From Mycolicibacterium gadium (lineage in GTDB: Bacteria; Actinomycetota; Actinomycetes; Mycobacteriales; Mycobacteriaceae), in NCBI RefSeq assembly GCF_010728925.1, contig NZ_AP022608.1, positions 3,472,001-3,536,000 on the forward strand: a DNA stretch of 64,000 nucleotides, read 5' to 3'. The notes below the pieces were generated by a model. The model was not told the origin of the DNA. It saw only the letters and a list, made by a program, of their open reading frames with translations, and searched no databases. The position numbers were made by a program, and so were the translations under genes. This document shows positions 46,210 through 56,983 of the stretch, in pieces (the first letter of the stretch is position 1; every line of letters starts with the position of its first letter).

Positions 46210-46401
46210 GCGCCGAGCTCCGTCCAGTCGGGACCCAGTCAACAACGAACAACTTTGGACGGAGGCGGGGGACCCACCGGTCCACCGAAACGGAAGGACC
46301 TGGAGCAGATTTCGGCTCCTTGGGGTGAAGCCGGCGTCGTCTCGACGCCGCCGGCCGGGCAACCTCTCCAGCCCGAACCCGACAGCTGACCTCGCGGGCG
46401 C
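46210..46401 (+). ncRNA. ydaO/yuaA-type c-di-AMP riboswitch in the rpfA leader
   Basis: The class hallmarks appear in order: GGAGGCGGGGGACCCACC (46261-46278), TTGGGGTGAAGCCGG (46320-46334), and CCGAACCCGACAGCTGACCT (46373-46392). The closing stem pairs GCGCC (46210-46214) with GGCGC (46397-46401). The rpfA ribosome-binding site (GAAGAGAGG) begins 3 nt later. In actinobacteria this riboswitch class commonly precedes rpf cell-wall hydrolase genes and reduces expression when c-di-AMP is high. Confidence 0.9.
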
Positions 46402-46405
46402 TTGA

Positions 46406-47965
<1,560 letters not shown>

Positions 47966-47974
47966 GTCCACGCT

Positions 47975-48967
47975 CTAGCTGTACTGCCCAGGCAGGTTGG
48001 TCAACCGGGTGATGGGTGGGACCTTGCCGATTGCCGAGTGTTGCCGGTGGTGATTGTAGGTATGTAGCCAGGCCGATAGGGCTGAGCGGCGGGTGCGTTC
48101 GTTGGGGTAGTGCCGGGCGAAGGCCCATTCGGCGGCCATGGTGCGGTGGAAGCGCTCTATTTTGCCGTTGGTCTGGGGACGGTAGGCGCGGGTGCGTTTG
48201 TGCGCGATGTGCAGGTCCGCGCAGGCGTCGCGCCATGCGTAGGACTTGTAGCAGGCTCCGTTGTCCGACAGCACCTGCTCGACATGGACGCCGCGGGTAC
48301 CAAACCATCCCACCGCCCGGCGCAGCACCCCGATCGCGGTCTGAGCGGTTTCGTCGTCGTGGATCTCGGCGTAGGCGACCCGGGAATGATCATCGATCAC
48401 CGTGTGCACGTAGGCATGCCCGAGGATCGGTTGGTAGCGGTGATTGCGCCGGACCTCAGAAGTCCCATGGCGATTGCGTTTGCCGCGTGCTCGACCGACG
48501 AACCGCCAACCCCCGCCGTCGGGGATGTTGCCCAGTTTCTTGACATCGACATGCAGCATCGCGCCGGGGTGGCCGTGCTCGTAGCGGCGGATCGGCTCGC
48601 CGGTACGGATATCGATGTGAGACAACCGGTTCAGCCGACACCGCACCAGCACCGCGTGCACGGTCGAAGCCGGCATCGACAGCCGCGAAGCGATCGCCAT
48701 GGGTGAGAGACGATGCCGCCACCGCAACTCCACAATGCGGCGCACCACCGGCGCCGGTGTCCGATTGGGGCAGTGATGCGGCCGGCTGGATCGATCAGTC
48801 ATCCCGGCAGCACCCATCGCCGCATAGCGCGATGCCCACCGCTGCGCGGTACGCCATGACACGTGGAAGTGCTCAGCGGCCCGCACGATGGGCCAGCCCT
48901 CCTCGACGACACGACGGGCCAGCATTAGACGCCCGCGAGGAGTCAAAACAGCATTAGCGTGGACCAC
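47975..48967 (-). CDS. IS481-family transposase, copy 2
   Basis: Protein of 330 residues from GTG 48967. It is identical to copy 1 except for the last residue, Ser in place of Asn. That residue and the TAG stop are encoded partly by the flanking duplication TCTAGC, not by the element. The catalytic DDE residues and the helix-turn-helix are intact. It lies between the convergent rpfA and moaE2 genes. Confidence 0.9.
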   Translation of the reverse strand: MVHANAVLTPRGRLMLARRVVEEGWPIVRAAEHFHVSWRTAQRWASRYAAMGAAGMTDRSSRPHHCPNRTPAPVVRRIVELRWRHRLSPMAIASRLSMPASTVHAVLVRCRLNRLSHIDIRTGEPIRRYEHGHPGAMLHVDVKKLGNIPDGGGWRFVGRARGKRNRHGTSEVRRNHRYQPILGHAYVHTVIDDHSRVAYAEIHDDETAQTAIGVLRRAVGWFGTRGVHVEQVLSDNGACYKSYAWRDACADLHIAHKRTRAYRPQTNGKIERFHRTMAAEWAFARHYPNERTRRSALSAWLHTYNHHRQHSAIGKVPPITRLTNLPGQYS

Positions 48968-49091
48968 GAAGGCCTCCTGATCGTTGCGGTGAAGTGGTAG
49001 CAGCTCCACTCCACGACGGGAGGCCTTCACCTATCAACGACCGCTACAGCGTGTCGTCACAATTCCTCAACCAACCTGCCTGGGCAGTACA
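47980..49091 (-). mobile_element. IS481-family element, copy 2 (1112 bp)
   Basis: Same 22-bp terminal repeats and same orientation as copy 1, apparently identical in sequence. The 6-bp duplication is TCTAGC (47974-47979 and 49092-49097), again N-CTAG-N. It sits in the rpfA-moaE2 intergenic region and disrupts no gene. Confidence 0.92.
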
Positions 49092-49121
49092 TCTAGCCCG
49101 ATGTCGCCGCCGGGGCGGCTC

Positions 49122-49547
49122 CTAGGCGGATCCGACCCACTCTTCGGAGCCGTCCGAGAAGAACTGGTGCTTCCACACCGGTAGCCGTTCTTTGACGGCG
49201 TCGACCAACCGCTGGCAGGTTTCGAACGCCGCACCGCGATGGTCTGCGGCCACCGCGGCGACGAGTGCAGCGTCGCCGATGTCGAGTACGCCGATGCGGT
49301 GGCTGACCGCGATGGCCCGCACTCCGTGACTGGTTGCGGCGATCTCGGCGGCCACGTCGGCCAACGTCTGCTGCGCCGTGGGGTGCGCCGAATACTCGAG
49401 CCGAATCACCCCGCGGCCGCCGTCGTGGTCGCGGACGACGCCGGCGAAACCCACCACCGCGCCCGCGGCTTCATGAGCGACAAGCGCTTCGTGCTCGGTC
49501 AGCTCGATCGAGTGCTCGCTGACGTCGGCGCGCAGGACGACGGTCAT
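49122..49547 (-). CDS. moaE2: MoaE2, large subunit of molybdopterin synthase
   Basis: Protein of 141 residues. [74 protein letters not shown] and SDGSEEWVG are the conserved MoaE blocks; Lys in [10 protein letters not shown] is catalytic. It transfers two sulfurs from MoaD thiocarboxylate to make molybdopterin. Its ATG overlaps the mog stop (ATGA). Confidence 0.93.
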   Translation of the reverse strand: MTVVLRADVSEHSIELTEHEALVAHEAAGAVVGFAGVVRDHDGGRGVIRLEYSAHPTAQQTLADVAAEIAATSHGVRAIAVSHRIGVLDIGDAALVAAVAADHRGAAFETCQRLVDAVKERLPVWKHQFFSDGSEEWVGSA

Positions 49548-50032
49548 CGTGGATGGTCCCCTCCCGCAAGCTGATCCAGTGCGTGCTCGAGCACTTTGTC
49601 CAGCACCGCCAGACCGTCTCTGACGCCACCGGTCGAACCCGGCAGGTTGACGATCAGGGTGCGCCCCTTGACGCCGCAGACGCCACGGGAGAGCACTGAC
49701 GTAGGCACTTTGTCTTCGCCTGCTCGACGTATCGCGTCGGCGAGACCGGGGATCTGGTAGTCGACGATGGCGGCGGTCGCGTCCGCGGTGCCGTCGGTCG
49801 GCGATATCCCGGTTCCGCCGGAAGTGATGACGACGTCGACCTTCTCGCCGACTGCGGCGGACAGGGCCTGGTTAACTCCGCCGCCGTCGGCGACGACAGT
49901 CGGTGCGGGGGCGCCGATGCCCCGTTGATTGAGCCAGCCGACGATGATCGGTCCGGTCTTGTCCTCGTACACCCCCGCCGCGGCGCGGGTGGATGCGACG
50001 ATGACCCGCCCCGACCGGGTCACCGCACCCAC
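49544..50032 (-). CDS. mog: Mog, molybdopterin adenylyltransferase
   Basis: Protein of 162 residues of the MogA/MoaB fold: [40 protein letters not shown] and [20 protein letters not shown], with the SGGTG and NLPGS substrate-binding motifs. It adenylylates molybdopterin before metal insertion. It overlaps moaC2 by 13 nt upstream and moaE2 by 4 nt downstream, so the operon is tightly packed. Matches Rv0865. Confidence 0.92.
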   Translation of the reverse strand: MGAVTRSGRVIVASTRAAAGVYEDKTGPIIVGWLNQRGIGAPAPTVVADGGGVNQALSAAVGEKVDVVITSGGTGISPTDGTADATAAIVDYQIPGLADAIRRAGEDKVPTSVLSRGVCGVKGRTLIVNLPGSTGGVRDGLAVLDKVLEHALDQLAGGDHPR

Positions 50033-50526
50033 GTGCCGGTCTTGCCGCCTTCTTTGCGCAGCACTCTGATGTCATCGATGCGGGCTGCGGGGTCGACCGC
50101 CTTGATCATGTCGTAGAGCGTGAGCGCGGCGACGCTCACCGCCGTCAGCGCCTCCATCTCGACCCCGGTCCGGTCGGTGCTGCGCACGGTCGCGGCGATC
50201 GCGACCTGAGCGCCGTCGATCACGAAGTCGATGTCGACCCCCGTCAGGGCCAGCTGGTGGCACAGCGGAATCAGGTCGCTGGTGCGCTTGGCCGCAAGAA
50301 TGCCGGCGACCCGCGCAGTGGCCAGCGCGTCGCCCTTGGGCAGCCCGCCCGACGCGATCATCGCGACGACCTCGGCGGTGGTGTGCAGGGCACCGGCCGC
50401 GACGGCGGTGCGCTTGGTGGCGTCCTTGGCGGTCACGTCGACCATGTGCGCCGCGCCTGCTTCGTCGATGTGCGAGAGCGCGGTGCGGGCGGAGGGCGCC
50501 GAAGCGGCCCCAGCCGGTTCGGTCAC
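50020..50526 (-). CDS. moaC2: MoaC2, cyclic pyranopterin monophosphate synthase
   Basis: Protein of 168 residues from GTG 50526. [40 protein letters not shown] and [20 protein letters not shown] carry the MoaC active site (Lys, His and Asp residues). [18 protein letters not shown] region follows ([14 protein letters not shown]). It completes the first step of molybdenum cofactor synthesis with MoaA. The GTG shares one base with the stop of the small gene upstream (TAGTG). Confidence 0.93.
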   Translation of the reverse strand: MTEPAGAASAPSARTALSHIDEAGAAHMVDVTAKDATKRTAVAAGALHTTAEVVAMIASGGLPKGDALATARVAGILAAKRTSDLIPLCHQLALTGVDIDFVIDGAQVAIAATVRSTDRTGVEMEALTAVSVAALTLYDMIKAVDPAARIDDIRVLRKEGGKTGTWVR

Positions 50527-50729
50527 TACTTGTTGACGACCGTGACCGGGTGCACGTACGGAACGGCCTCCGTCGGCAGCGGGAACGTCAGGTCGCCGAA
50601 CGGCGACAACGCACCGGTGCGGTCGGCAGCCAGCTCGCTGACTGCGTGATCGTCGTCCCCGTCGGTTGCGGGCCAGCCCGGGTCGACATACTGCTTCTTC
50701 TGCCGTTTGTTGTCAGCCACGCCTGACAT
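50526..50729 (-). CDS. Small conserved protein, Rv0863-like
   Basis: Protein of 67 residues from ATG 50729: [20 protein letters not shown], then a central acidic stretch and [20 protein letters not shown]. No membrane segment or domain is recognised. It heads the moaC2-mog-moaE2 operon, with its TAG sharing a base with the moaC2 GTG. GTG 50717 is an alternative start. The position matches Rv0863. The function is unknown; its coupling suggests a link to cofactor synthesis. Confidence 0.75.
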   Translation of the reverse strand: MSGVADNKRQKKQYVDPGWPATDGDDDHAVSELAADRTGALSPFGDLTFPLPTEAVPYVHPVTVVNK

Positions 50730-50786
50730 TGTGGCAGGCAACGCGCGCAGTGGCGACACCGGCGGCCTGCTTTACGCTGGTCAGCA

Positions 50787-53036
50787 ATGACCGAAAACGC
50801 GCCGGGCATTCCTCTGGGCGCCTGGCTGGCCGAACTCGGCGATGAGCGGCTGATCCGGCTGCTGGAGCTGCGGCCCGATCTGACACAGCCGCCGCCGGGG
50901 ACCATCGCGGCGCTGGCGGCGCGCGCGCAGGCACGCCAGTCGGTCAAGGCCGCAACCGATGGCCTGGACTTTCTTCATCTCGCGGTGATCGACGCGCTGC
51001 TGGTCCTGCATGCCGATACGACGGCGGTGCCGCTGTCGAAGCTGTTGGAGCTGGTCGGCGACGCGGGCACCGAGACGGTCGTGATGCGCGCCGTTGAGGA
51101 CCTTCGCGAGCGCGCGCTGGTGTGGGGCGACGATTCGGTGCGGGTGACCTCCGAGGCCGCGACGGGCCTGCCCTGGTATCCCGGTCAGGCCACGGTCGAA
51201 GACACCGAGCCAACGGGGCTCGTCGAGCGCCTCGCCGCTCTCGACGAGGCGCAGTCCGACCTGTTGCAGCGACTGTTGGAGGGCTCCCCGGTGGGACGCA
51301 CCCGCGACGCGGCCGCCGGCACCCCGCCTGATCGCCCGGTGCAGCGACTGCTGGCGAACGGACTGCTACGTCAGGTGGACGACGAGACGGTGATCCTGCC
51401 CAGGCTCGTCGGCCAGGCGCTGCGCGGCGAACTTCCCGGGCCCGTCGGGCTGACCGCACCCGATCCCGTGGTGTCGACCACGACCATCGCCGACGTCGAC
51501 GCGGTGGCCGCGGGTGCCGTGATCGACCTGCTGCGCGAGGTCGAGGTCGTGCTCAAAACCCTCAGCGCTGCACCCATTCCCGAGCTGCGCAGCGGCGGGC
51601 TCGGTGTGCGCGACGTCAAACGGCTGACGAAGATCACCGGCATCGACGAAAGCCGGCTCGGCCTGATTCTCGAGGTGACCGCGGCGGCCGGGCTGATCGC
51701 GACCGGTATGCCGGAACCAGAACCGCAGGACGGCACCGGCCCCTATTGGGCGCCGACTGTGGCCACTGACCGCTTCCTCGAATCTCCGACCGCGCAGAAA
51801 TGGCATCTGCTGGCGTCGACATGGCTGGAACTGCAGGGCAGGCCGAGCCTGGTCGGGAGCCGGGGCCCTGACGGTAAACCCTATGCGGCGCTTTCGGATT
51901 CGCTTTTCTCGACAGCCGCGCCGCTGGACCGGCGGCTGCTCCTGGAAACGCTCGCCGATCTCGCGCCCGGCGCCGGCGCCGACGCCACCGAGGCGGCACG
52001 CGCGATGATCTGGCGCCGGCCCCGCTGGGGCAATCGACTGCAACCGGGCCCGGTGGGTGCGTTGTTGTCGGAGGCGCACATGGTCGGCGTCGTCGGCCGC
52101 GGTGCGATCAGCACCCCGGCGCGGGCCCTGCTCTCGGACGCCCCGCCGGAGAATGTCGTCAAGGCGATGGACAAGGTGCTGCCCCAGCCCATCGACCACT
52201 TCCTGCTGCAGGCGGACCTGACGGTCGTGGTGCCGGGTCCGCTGGAACGTGACCTGGCCGAGCAGTTGGGTGCCGTCGCGCGGGTTGAGTCGGCGGGTGC
52301 GGCGATGGTGTACCGCGTCAGCGAGTCGTCGATCCGGCGCGCGCTGGACACCGGACGCACCGCGGCCGACCTGCACGCCTTCTTCGCCCGATACTCTAAA
52401 ACGCCTGTCCCACAAGGACTCACGTACCTGATCGATGATGTAGCCCGCCGGCACGGGCAGCTACGGGTCGGCATGGCGGCTTCGTTCGTGCGGTGCGAGG
52501 ACGCCGCGTTGCTGGCGCAGGCGATCACCGCACCGGCGGCCGAACAACTGGAGATGCGGCTGCTGGCCCCGACCGTCGCGGTGTCCCAAGCGCCGATCTC
52601 CGAGGTGCTGGCCGCCCTTCGAGGGGCCGGGTTCGCCCCTGCGGCCGAGGACTCGACGGGCACGATCGTCGACATCCGCGCGCGGGGAGCCAGGGTGCCC
52701 GCACCATCGCGCCGTCGATCCCATCGGGCGCCGGCCCCGACGAGTCAGACGCTGGCCGCGATCGTCGCGGTACTGCGCAGGGTGGCGGCCGGACCGTCGA
52801 GCGGCATGCGCCTGGACCCGACTGTGGCGATCACCCAACTCCAGGAGGCCGCCCATCTCCAGACGTCGGTGGTGATCGGCTACGTCGACCCGGCCGGGGT
52901 CGCCACCCAACGGGTGGTGGCACCCATCAATGTTCGCGGCGGGCAGCTGACCGCCTACGACCCGGCGTCCGGCCGCGTGCGGGAGTTCGCCATCCACCGC
53001 GTGACGTCGGTCGTATCCGCCGACTCCGCCCACTGA
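50787..53036 (+). CDS. Helicase-associated protein encoded before XPB, Rv0862c-like
   Basis: Protein of 749 residues with no ATPase motifs. It begins LGAWLAELGDERLIRLLELR, a small winged-helix-type region, and contains a middle region (about 430-620) similar to the XPB N-terminal/damage-recognition-like helicase-associated domain: LPQPIDHFLLQADLTVVVPG, LEMRLLAPTVAVSQAPISEV. A WYL-like C-terminal segment follows (VVAPINVRGGQLTAYDPASG, REFAIHRV). It lies 28 nt before ercc3 on the same strand, suggesting a partner in DNA repair or helicase loading. The gap to the divergent Rv0863 gene is 57 nt. Confidence 0.8.
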   Translation: MTENAPGIPLGAWLAELGDERLIRLLELRPDLTQPPPGTIAALAARAQARQSVKAATDGLDFLHLAVIDALLVLHADTTAVPLSKLLELVGDAGTETVVMRAVEDLRERALVWGDDSVRVTSEAATGLPWYPGQATVEDTEPTGLVERLAALDEAQSDLLQRLLEGSPVGRTRDAAAGTPPDRPVQRLLANGLLRQVDDETVILPRLVGQALRGELPGPVGLTAPDPVVSTTTIADVDAVAAGAVIDLLREVEVVLKTLSAAPIPELRSGGLGVRDVKRLTKITGIDESRLGLILEVTAAAGLIATGMPEPEPQDGTGPYWAPTVATDRFLESPTAQKWHLLASTWLELQGRPSLVGSRGPDGKPYAALSDSLFSTAAPLDRRLLLETLADLAPGAGADATEAARAMIWRRPRWGNRLQPGPVGALLSEAHMVGVVGRGAISTPARALLSDAPPENVVKAMDKVLPQPIDHFLLQADLTVVVPGPLERDLAEQLGAVARVESAGAAMVYRVSESSIRRALDTGRTAADLHAFFARYSKTPVPQGLTYLIDDVARRHGQLRVGMAASFVRCEDAALLAQAITAPAAEQLEMRLLAPTVAVSQAPISEVLAALRGAGFAPAAEDSTGTIVDIRARGARVPAPSRRRSHRAPAPTSQTLAAIVAVLRRVAAGPSSGMRLDPTVAITQLQEAAHLQTSVVIGYVDPAGVATQRVVAPINVRGGQLTAYDPASGRVREFAIHRVTSVVSADSAH

Positions 53037-53064
53037 GAACACCCTTGTCCGACGGTCCTGGATA

Positions 53065-54723
53065 ATGGACAAAGTGAGTGACGGCCCCCTGATCGTGCAG
53101 TCCGATAAAACGGTGCTGCTCGAAGTCGACCACGAACAGGCCGGTGCGGCCCGAGCCGCCATCGCCCCGTTCGCCGAGCTCGAGCGTGCGCCCGAGCATA
53201 TCCACACCTACCGCATCACCCCGCTGGCGCTGTGGAACGCCCGTGCCGCGGGCCACGACGCCGAACAGGTCGTCGACGCGCTCGTGACGTTCTCCCGCTA
53301 CGCGGTGCCACAGCCGCTGCTGGTCGACATCGTCGACACAATGGCGCGCTATGGCCGCCTGCAGCTGGTCAAGTCTCCGGTGCACGGGCTGACGCTGGTG
53401 AGCCTGGACCGTGCGGTTCTCGAGGAAGTGCTGCGCAACAAGAAGATCGCGCCGATGCTCGGCGCCCGCATCGATGACGACACCGTTCAGGTGCACAACA
53501 GCGAGCGCGGTCGCGTCAAGCAGATGCTGCTCAAGATCGGTTGGCCCGCAGAGGATCTCGCCGGCTATGTGGACGGCGAGAAGCATCCGATCAGCCTCGC
53601 GCAGGACGGCTGGCACCTGCGCGACTATCAGGAGATGGCGACCGACTCGTTCTGGGAGGGCGGGTCCGGCGTCGTGGTGCTGCCGTGCGGCGCCGGTAAG
53701 ACCCTCGTCGGCGCCGCGGCGATGGCGAAGGCGGGCGCGACGACACTGATCCTGGTGACCAACACGGTGGCGGGCAGGCAGTGGAAGCGCGAGCTCATCA
53801 ACCGAACCTCGTTGACGGAGGACGAGATCGGCGAGTACTCGGGCGAGAAGAAGGAGATCCGCCCGGTCACCATCGCCACCTATCAGGTGATCACGCGCCG
53901 CACCAAGGGCGAGTACAAGCACCTCGAACTGTTCGACAGCCGCGACTGGGGCCTGATCATCTACGACGAGGTGCATCTGCTGCCCGCGCCGGTGTTCCGG
54001 ATGACCGCGGACTTGCAGTCGCGGCGACGGCTCGGCCTGACGGCCACCCTCATCCGCGAGGACGGACGCGAGGGCGATGTGTTCTCGCTGATCGGGCCGA
54101 AGCGGTATGACGCCCCGTGGAAGGACATCGAGGCCCAGGGCTGGATCGCGCCCGCCGAGTGCATCGAGGTGCGGGTGACGATGACCGACAACGAGCGGAT
54201 GCTCTACGCCGTCGCCGAACCCGACGAGCGCTACAAGCTGTGCTCGACGGTGCATTCCAAGATCGCCGTGGTGAAGTCCATCCTGGAGAAGCACAAGGGC
54301 GACCAGACGCTGGTCATCGGCGCCTACCTCGACCAGCTCGACGAGCTTGGGCGAGAGCTGAACGCTCCCGTGATCCAGGGGTCGACCAAGACCGCCGAGC
54401 GGGAGGCGCTGTTCGATGAGTTCCGTCGCGGCGAGATCCCGACGCTGGTCGTATCCAAGGTCGCCAACTTCTCCATCGACCTACCGGAAGCCAATGTCGC
54501 CGTACAGGTTTCGGGCACCTTCGGGTCGAGACAGGAAGAGGCGCAGCGTCTCGGCCGGCTGTTGCGGCCCAAGGCCGACGGCGGCGGCGCGGTCTTCTAC
54601 TCGGTGGTGTCACGCGACAGCCTGGACGCCGAGTACGCCGCGCACCGTCAGCGGTTCCTCGCCGAACAGGGTTACGGCTACATCATCAAGGACGCTGACG
54701 ACCTACTCGGTCCCGCGATCTAG
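53065..54723 (+). CDS. ercc3: XPB/Ssl2-type DNA repair helicase
   Basis: Protein of 552 residues, very close to M. tuberculosis Rv0861c from memory. The N-terminal damage-recognition domain (1-180) precedes the SF2 helicase core: Walker A PCGAGKTLVGA (Lys212), DEVH at 301-304, the RED motif (331-333) in TATLIREDGREGD, and the C-terminal motif VI QEEAQRLGRLLRPK. It unwinds 3'-5' in an ATP-dependent way and belongs to the XPB family of nucleotide excision repair and transcription factor TFIIH. GTG 53074 is another possible start. Its stop shares CTAG with the convergent cupin gene. Confidence 0.93.
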   Translation: MDKVSDGPLIVQSDKTVLLEVDHEQAGAARAAIAPFAELERAPEHIHTYRITPLALWNARAAGHDAEQVVDALVTFSRYAVPQPLLVDIVDTMARYGRLQLVKSPVHGLTLVSLDRAVLEEVLRNKKIAPMLGARIDDDTVQVHNSERGRVKQMLLKIGWPAEDLAGYVDGEKHPISLAQDGWHLRDYQEMATDSFWEGGSGVVVLPCGAGKTLVGAAAMAKAGATTLILVTNTVAGRQWKRELINRTSLTEDEIGEYSGEKKEIRPVTIATYQVITRRTKGEYKHLELFDSRDWGLIIYDEVHLLPAPVFRMTADLQSRRRLGLTATLIREDGREGDVFSLIGPKRYDAPWKDIEAQGWIAPAECIEVRVTMTDNERMLYAVAEPDERYKLCSTVHSKIAVVKSILEKHKGDQTLVIGAYLDQLDELGRELNAPVIQGSTKTAEREALFDEFRRGEIPTLVVSKVANFSIDLPEANVAVQVSGTFGSRQEEAQRLGRLLRPKADGGGAVFYSVVSRDSLDAEYAAHRQRFLAEQGYGYIIKDADDLLGPAI

Positions 54724-55064
54724 GTATGCGGCCCGATGGGTTTCGAGACGGTCAGTAGCACGACGGAATCCTCGATCGCGCTCAAACCATGACGTTCCCT
54801 TGGCAGGATGATGTGGTCACCGGCTGAACCGTCCCATCCCGACGATGAGTTGGTCACCCGCACTCGGCCGTGCAGCACCTGCAGCGTGGCCTCGCCGGGG
54901 CTCTCGTGATCGTCGAGCTTGCTGCCCGCCTTCAGTGCCATCAAAGTCTGGCGCAGCGAATGTTCATGGCCGCCGTAGACCGTGTGTGCACTGCGGCCAC
55001 TGGTCGCCGCCCGGGCGGTTTCCAGATGCTCACGTGCGAGTGCGGTGAGCGAGATCTTCTCCAT
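54720..55064 (-). CDS. Small cupin-domain protein
   Basis: Protein of 114 residues from ATG 55064. HEHSLRQTLMALKAGSKLDD, HESPGEATLQVLHGRVRVTN and GDHIILPRERHGLSAIEDSV are the two cupin motifs, with metal ligands His and Glu. Such small cupins bind metal or small molecules; the ligand is unknown. The TAG stop overlaps the XPB stop as CTAG (54720-54723). Upstream lies a gene-free region with a possible NmrA-like remnant. Confidence 0.8.
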   Translation of the reverse strand: MEKISLTALAREHLETARAATSGRSAHTVYGGHEHSLRQTLMALKAGSKLDDHESPGEATLQVLHGRVRVTNSSSGWDGSAGDHIILPRERHGLSAIEDSVVLLTVSKPIGPHT

Positions 55065-55367
55065 CGTCAACGCGCCTTTCCGACCGTCGGATATGTCACG
55101 GACCGCATAGGCCATGGATCGTCTCGATTCGGGCTGGCGAGTTCGAGACATGGCCGACGCAATAACACCTTTAACACCATTCTCGTCATCGGCGGCACCG
55201 GCAACACCGAAAGCGGGATTGCAGGCGCCTCGCGCCGTAACGCCTCGACCGGGTCGGGCGACTTCACAGACATCGGCCTGGACTACGCACGGGCCGCGCA
55301 AACGCGTTAGCCTCGTCACGAGTCGGCAGCAGCCCACGGGCTCTAGCAGGAAGCACACACGCCACAC
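55065..55367. other. Gene-poor region between cupin and secreted Pro-rich gene
   Basis: About 300 bases that hold the promoters of both flanking genes. I see no confident start site. A short open stretch at 55158-55310 resembles the beginning of an NAD(P)-binding protein and is listed separately. Confidence 0.5.
55158..55310 (+). pseudogene. Possible remnant of an NmrA-like NAD(P)-binding protein
   Basis: In one frame the region encodes NTILVIGGTGNTESGIAGAS, close to the GxxGxxG N-terminal motif of NmrA/SDR-like proteins, followed by unrelated sequence and a stop. No start codon lies just upstream and the remaining ~200 residues are missing. It looks like a decayed 5' end. The match is a single motif, so this is tentative. 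Confidence 0.35.
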
Positions 55368-55979
55368 ATGAGCGGACATACCTCCTCACTTCGGCAGATC
55401 GCGAAGATCGCGTTCGCCGGCGTCGTGATCGGCTTGGGCGCGCTGGTCGCTTCGACCCAGGCCAACGCACAGCCGGCACCACCGCCGCCGCCCCCGGGCC
55501 AACCGCTACCGCCGGGCCAGCCCGTCATGGAGGTTCCGGGAGCCGAACCGGTCGCCGCGCCCGCGCCACCACCGGTCGGTGCGCCGCCCGTGCCCCAGGT
55601 CGCCAACCAGCAGTATGGGCAGGGCAACACGTCGGGGCCGTTGGGGTTCCTCCGCGACGCCTGGCACATGGCCCAGGACCCGCAGAACTACAACGGCACC
55701 ATGCAGCCCGGCGATGTGAAACCGCAGGCGCCGCCACCCGGAGCCGGTCCGGCGCCGCAGCTGCCACCCGGATACCAGTCGCTGACCGACCCGGCGTCCA
55801 ACGGTGCTCCCGTTCCGGAGAAGAACTACGCGGGCGGACCGCCGCTACCGGAGGGCTACCACCCGCTCACCGGCCCGCCACCGCCGGGTTACTTCGATGC
55901 GCCGCCGCCTCCGGGGACGATCGCTCCGGTCGACCCCAACGCACTCCCACCGGGCGGCCCGATTCCCGTCACGCCGTAG
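55368..55979 (+). CDS. Secreted proline-rich protein with RpfA-like ends but no Rpf domain
   Basis: Protein of 203 residues. The signal peptide LRQIAKIAFAGVVIGLGALV ends in STQANA (about residue 34). Its MSG start, IAKIAFAG and QANA resemble the RpfA leader ([15 protein letters not shown]). A proline-rich mature part contains FLRDAWHMAQDPQNYNG, which resembles the RpfA C-terminal block [16 protein letters not shown]. The catalytic Rpf domain is missing. The mature chain ends LPPGGPIPVTP. It may bind the cell wall or a partner shared with RpfA. I do not know a named family. Confidence 0.75.
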   Translation: MSGHTSSLRQIAKIAFAGVVIGLGALVASTQANAQPAPPPPPPGQPLPPGQPVMEVPGAEPVAAPAPPPVGAPPVPQVANQQYGQGNTSGPLGFLRDAWHMAQDPQNYNGTMQPGDVKPQAPPPGAGPAPQLPPGYQSLTDPASNGAPVPEKNYAGGPPLPEGYHPLTGPPPPGYFDAPPPPGTIAPVDPNALPPGGPIPVTP

Positions 55980-55982
55980 CGG

Positions 55983-56972
55983 TTACGCCAGCGCGGGGAT
56001 GACCTCGCGCTCGAACAGTTCGATGCCGGTGCGGTCGTACGCCGCCTCGGGAAAGTACATGATCGCGTATTCACAGCCCAGTTCCCGCATGCGCGTGAGC
56101 TTCTCGACAGCTTGTTCGGTTGTGCCAGTGGCGGATTCAGGAGCGCTGACAGTGCCGAGCATGGCGTCGACGGCGGATCCGTCCGCCTTGGTCACCTGCT
56201 GGGCGCGCAGCCGCGCCAAGCGCTCGTTGACGTCGCGCTCCGAGGTGCCGATGACGGCGTTGAAGTTGGACGACCGCACAATCGCCTCGTAGTCGGTGCC
56301 CACGGCCCGGCAGTGTTCGGCCAGGATCTGCGACTTGTGCACGAAGCCGTCGGGATCCGAGGTGAAGTTGGTGTACTGGGCGTACTTCGCGGCGATGCGC
56401 AGCGTCACCTTCTCGCCGCCCCCGGCGATCCACATCGGAGGCCCGCCGTCCTGCAACGGCTTGGGCGCGACGATCGCGCCGTCGACCCGATAGTGCTTAC
56501 CGGCGAGGCTGACCCGCCCGTCACGCCAGGCGTCGCGCATGATCTGGACGCCCTCGTCGAGCATGGCGAGCCGGGTACCGGCCGACGGAAACCCGTAGCC
56601 GTAGGCCTCCCACTCGTGCTGATACCAGCCGCCGCCGATCCCCATCTGCACCCGGCCACCGGAGATGATGTCGGCCGTCGCGGCGACCTTCGCGAGATAC
56701 ACCGGATTGCGGTAGCCCATCGCCGTACACATCTGGCCGAGCTTGATGCGGGATGTGCTCGCGGCGTAGGCCGACATCAGCGACCACGCCTCATGGGTCG
56801 CCTCGTCCGTCGGCACGGGAACGGTGTGGAAATGGTCGTATACCCACAGCGAATCCCAGGGGCCCGCGTCGGCGTACGCGGCGAGGTCACGCATGATCGG
56901 CCAGTGCTGGTCGGTCGGGATGTCCACCAGGTCGAGTCGCCAGCCCTGCGGAATGAAGAGTCCAAAGCGCAT
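55983..56972 (-). CDS. F420-dependent LLM-class oxidoreductase
   Basis: Protein of 329 residues from ATG 56972. MRFGLFIPQGWRLDL is the TIM-barrel start, DSLWVYDHFHTVPVP the F420-binding strand, LGQMCTAMGYRNPVYLAKVA and SGGRVQMGIGGGWYQHEWEA the luciferase-like blocks. Mycobacteria have many of these F420-dependent enzymes. The substrate is unknown. It follows the amidase gene by 11 nt on the same strand, so the two are probably an operon acting on an amide or related compound. Confidence 0.87.
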   Translation of the reverse strand: MRFGLFIPQGWRLDLVDIPTDQHWPIMRDLAAYADAGPWDSLWVYDHFHTVPVPTDEATHEAWSLMSAYAASTSRIKLGQMCTAMGYRNPVYLAKVAATADIISGGRVQMGIGGGWYQHEWEAYGYGFPSAGTRLAMLDEGVQIMRDAWRDGRVSLAGKHYRVDGAIVAPKPLQDGGPPMWIAGGGEKVTLRIAAKYAQYTNFTSDPDGFVHKSQILAEHCRAVGTDYEAIVRSSNFNAVIGTSERDVNERLARLRAQQVTKADGSAVDAMLGTVSAPESATGTTEQAVEKLTRMRELGCEYAIMYFPEAAYDRTGIELFEREVIPALA

Positions 56973-56983
56973 GGCTTGCAACT

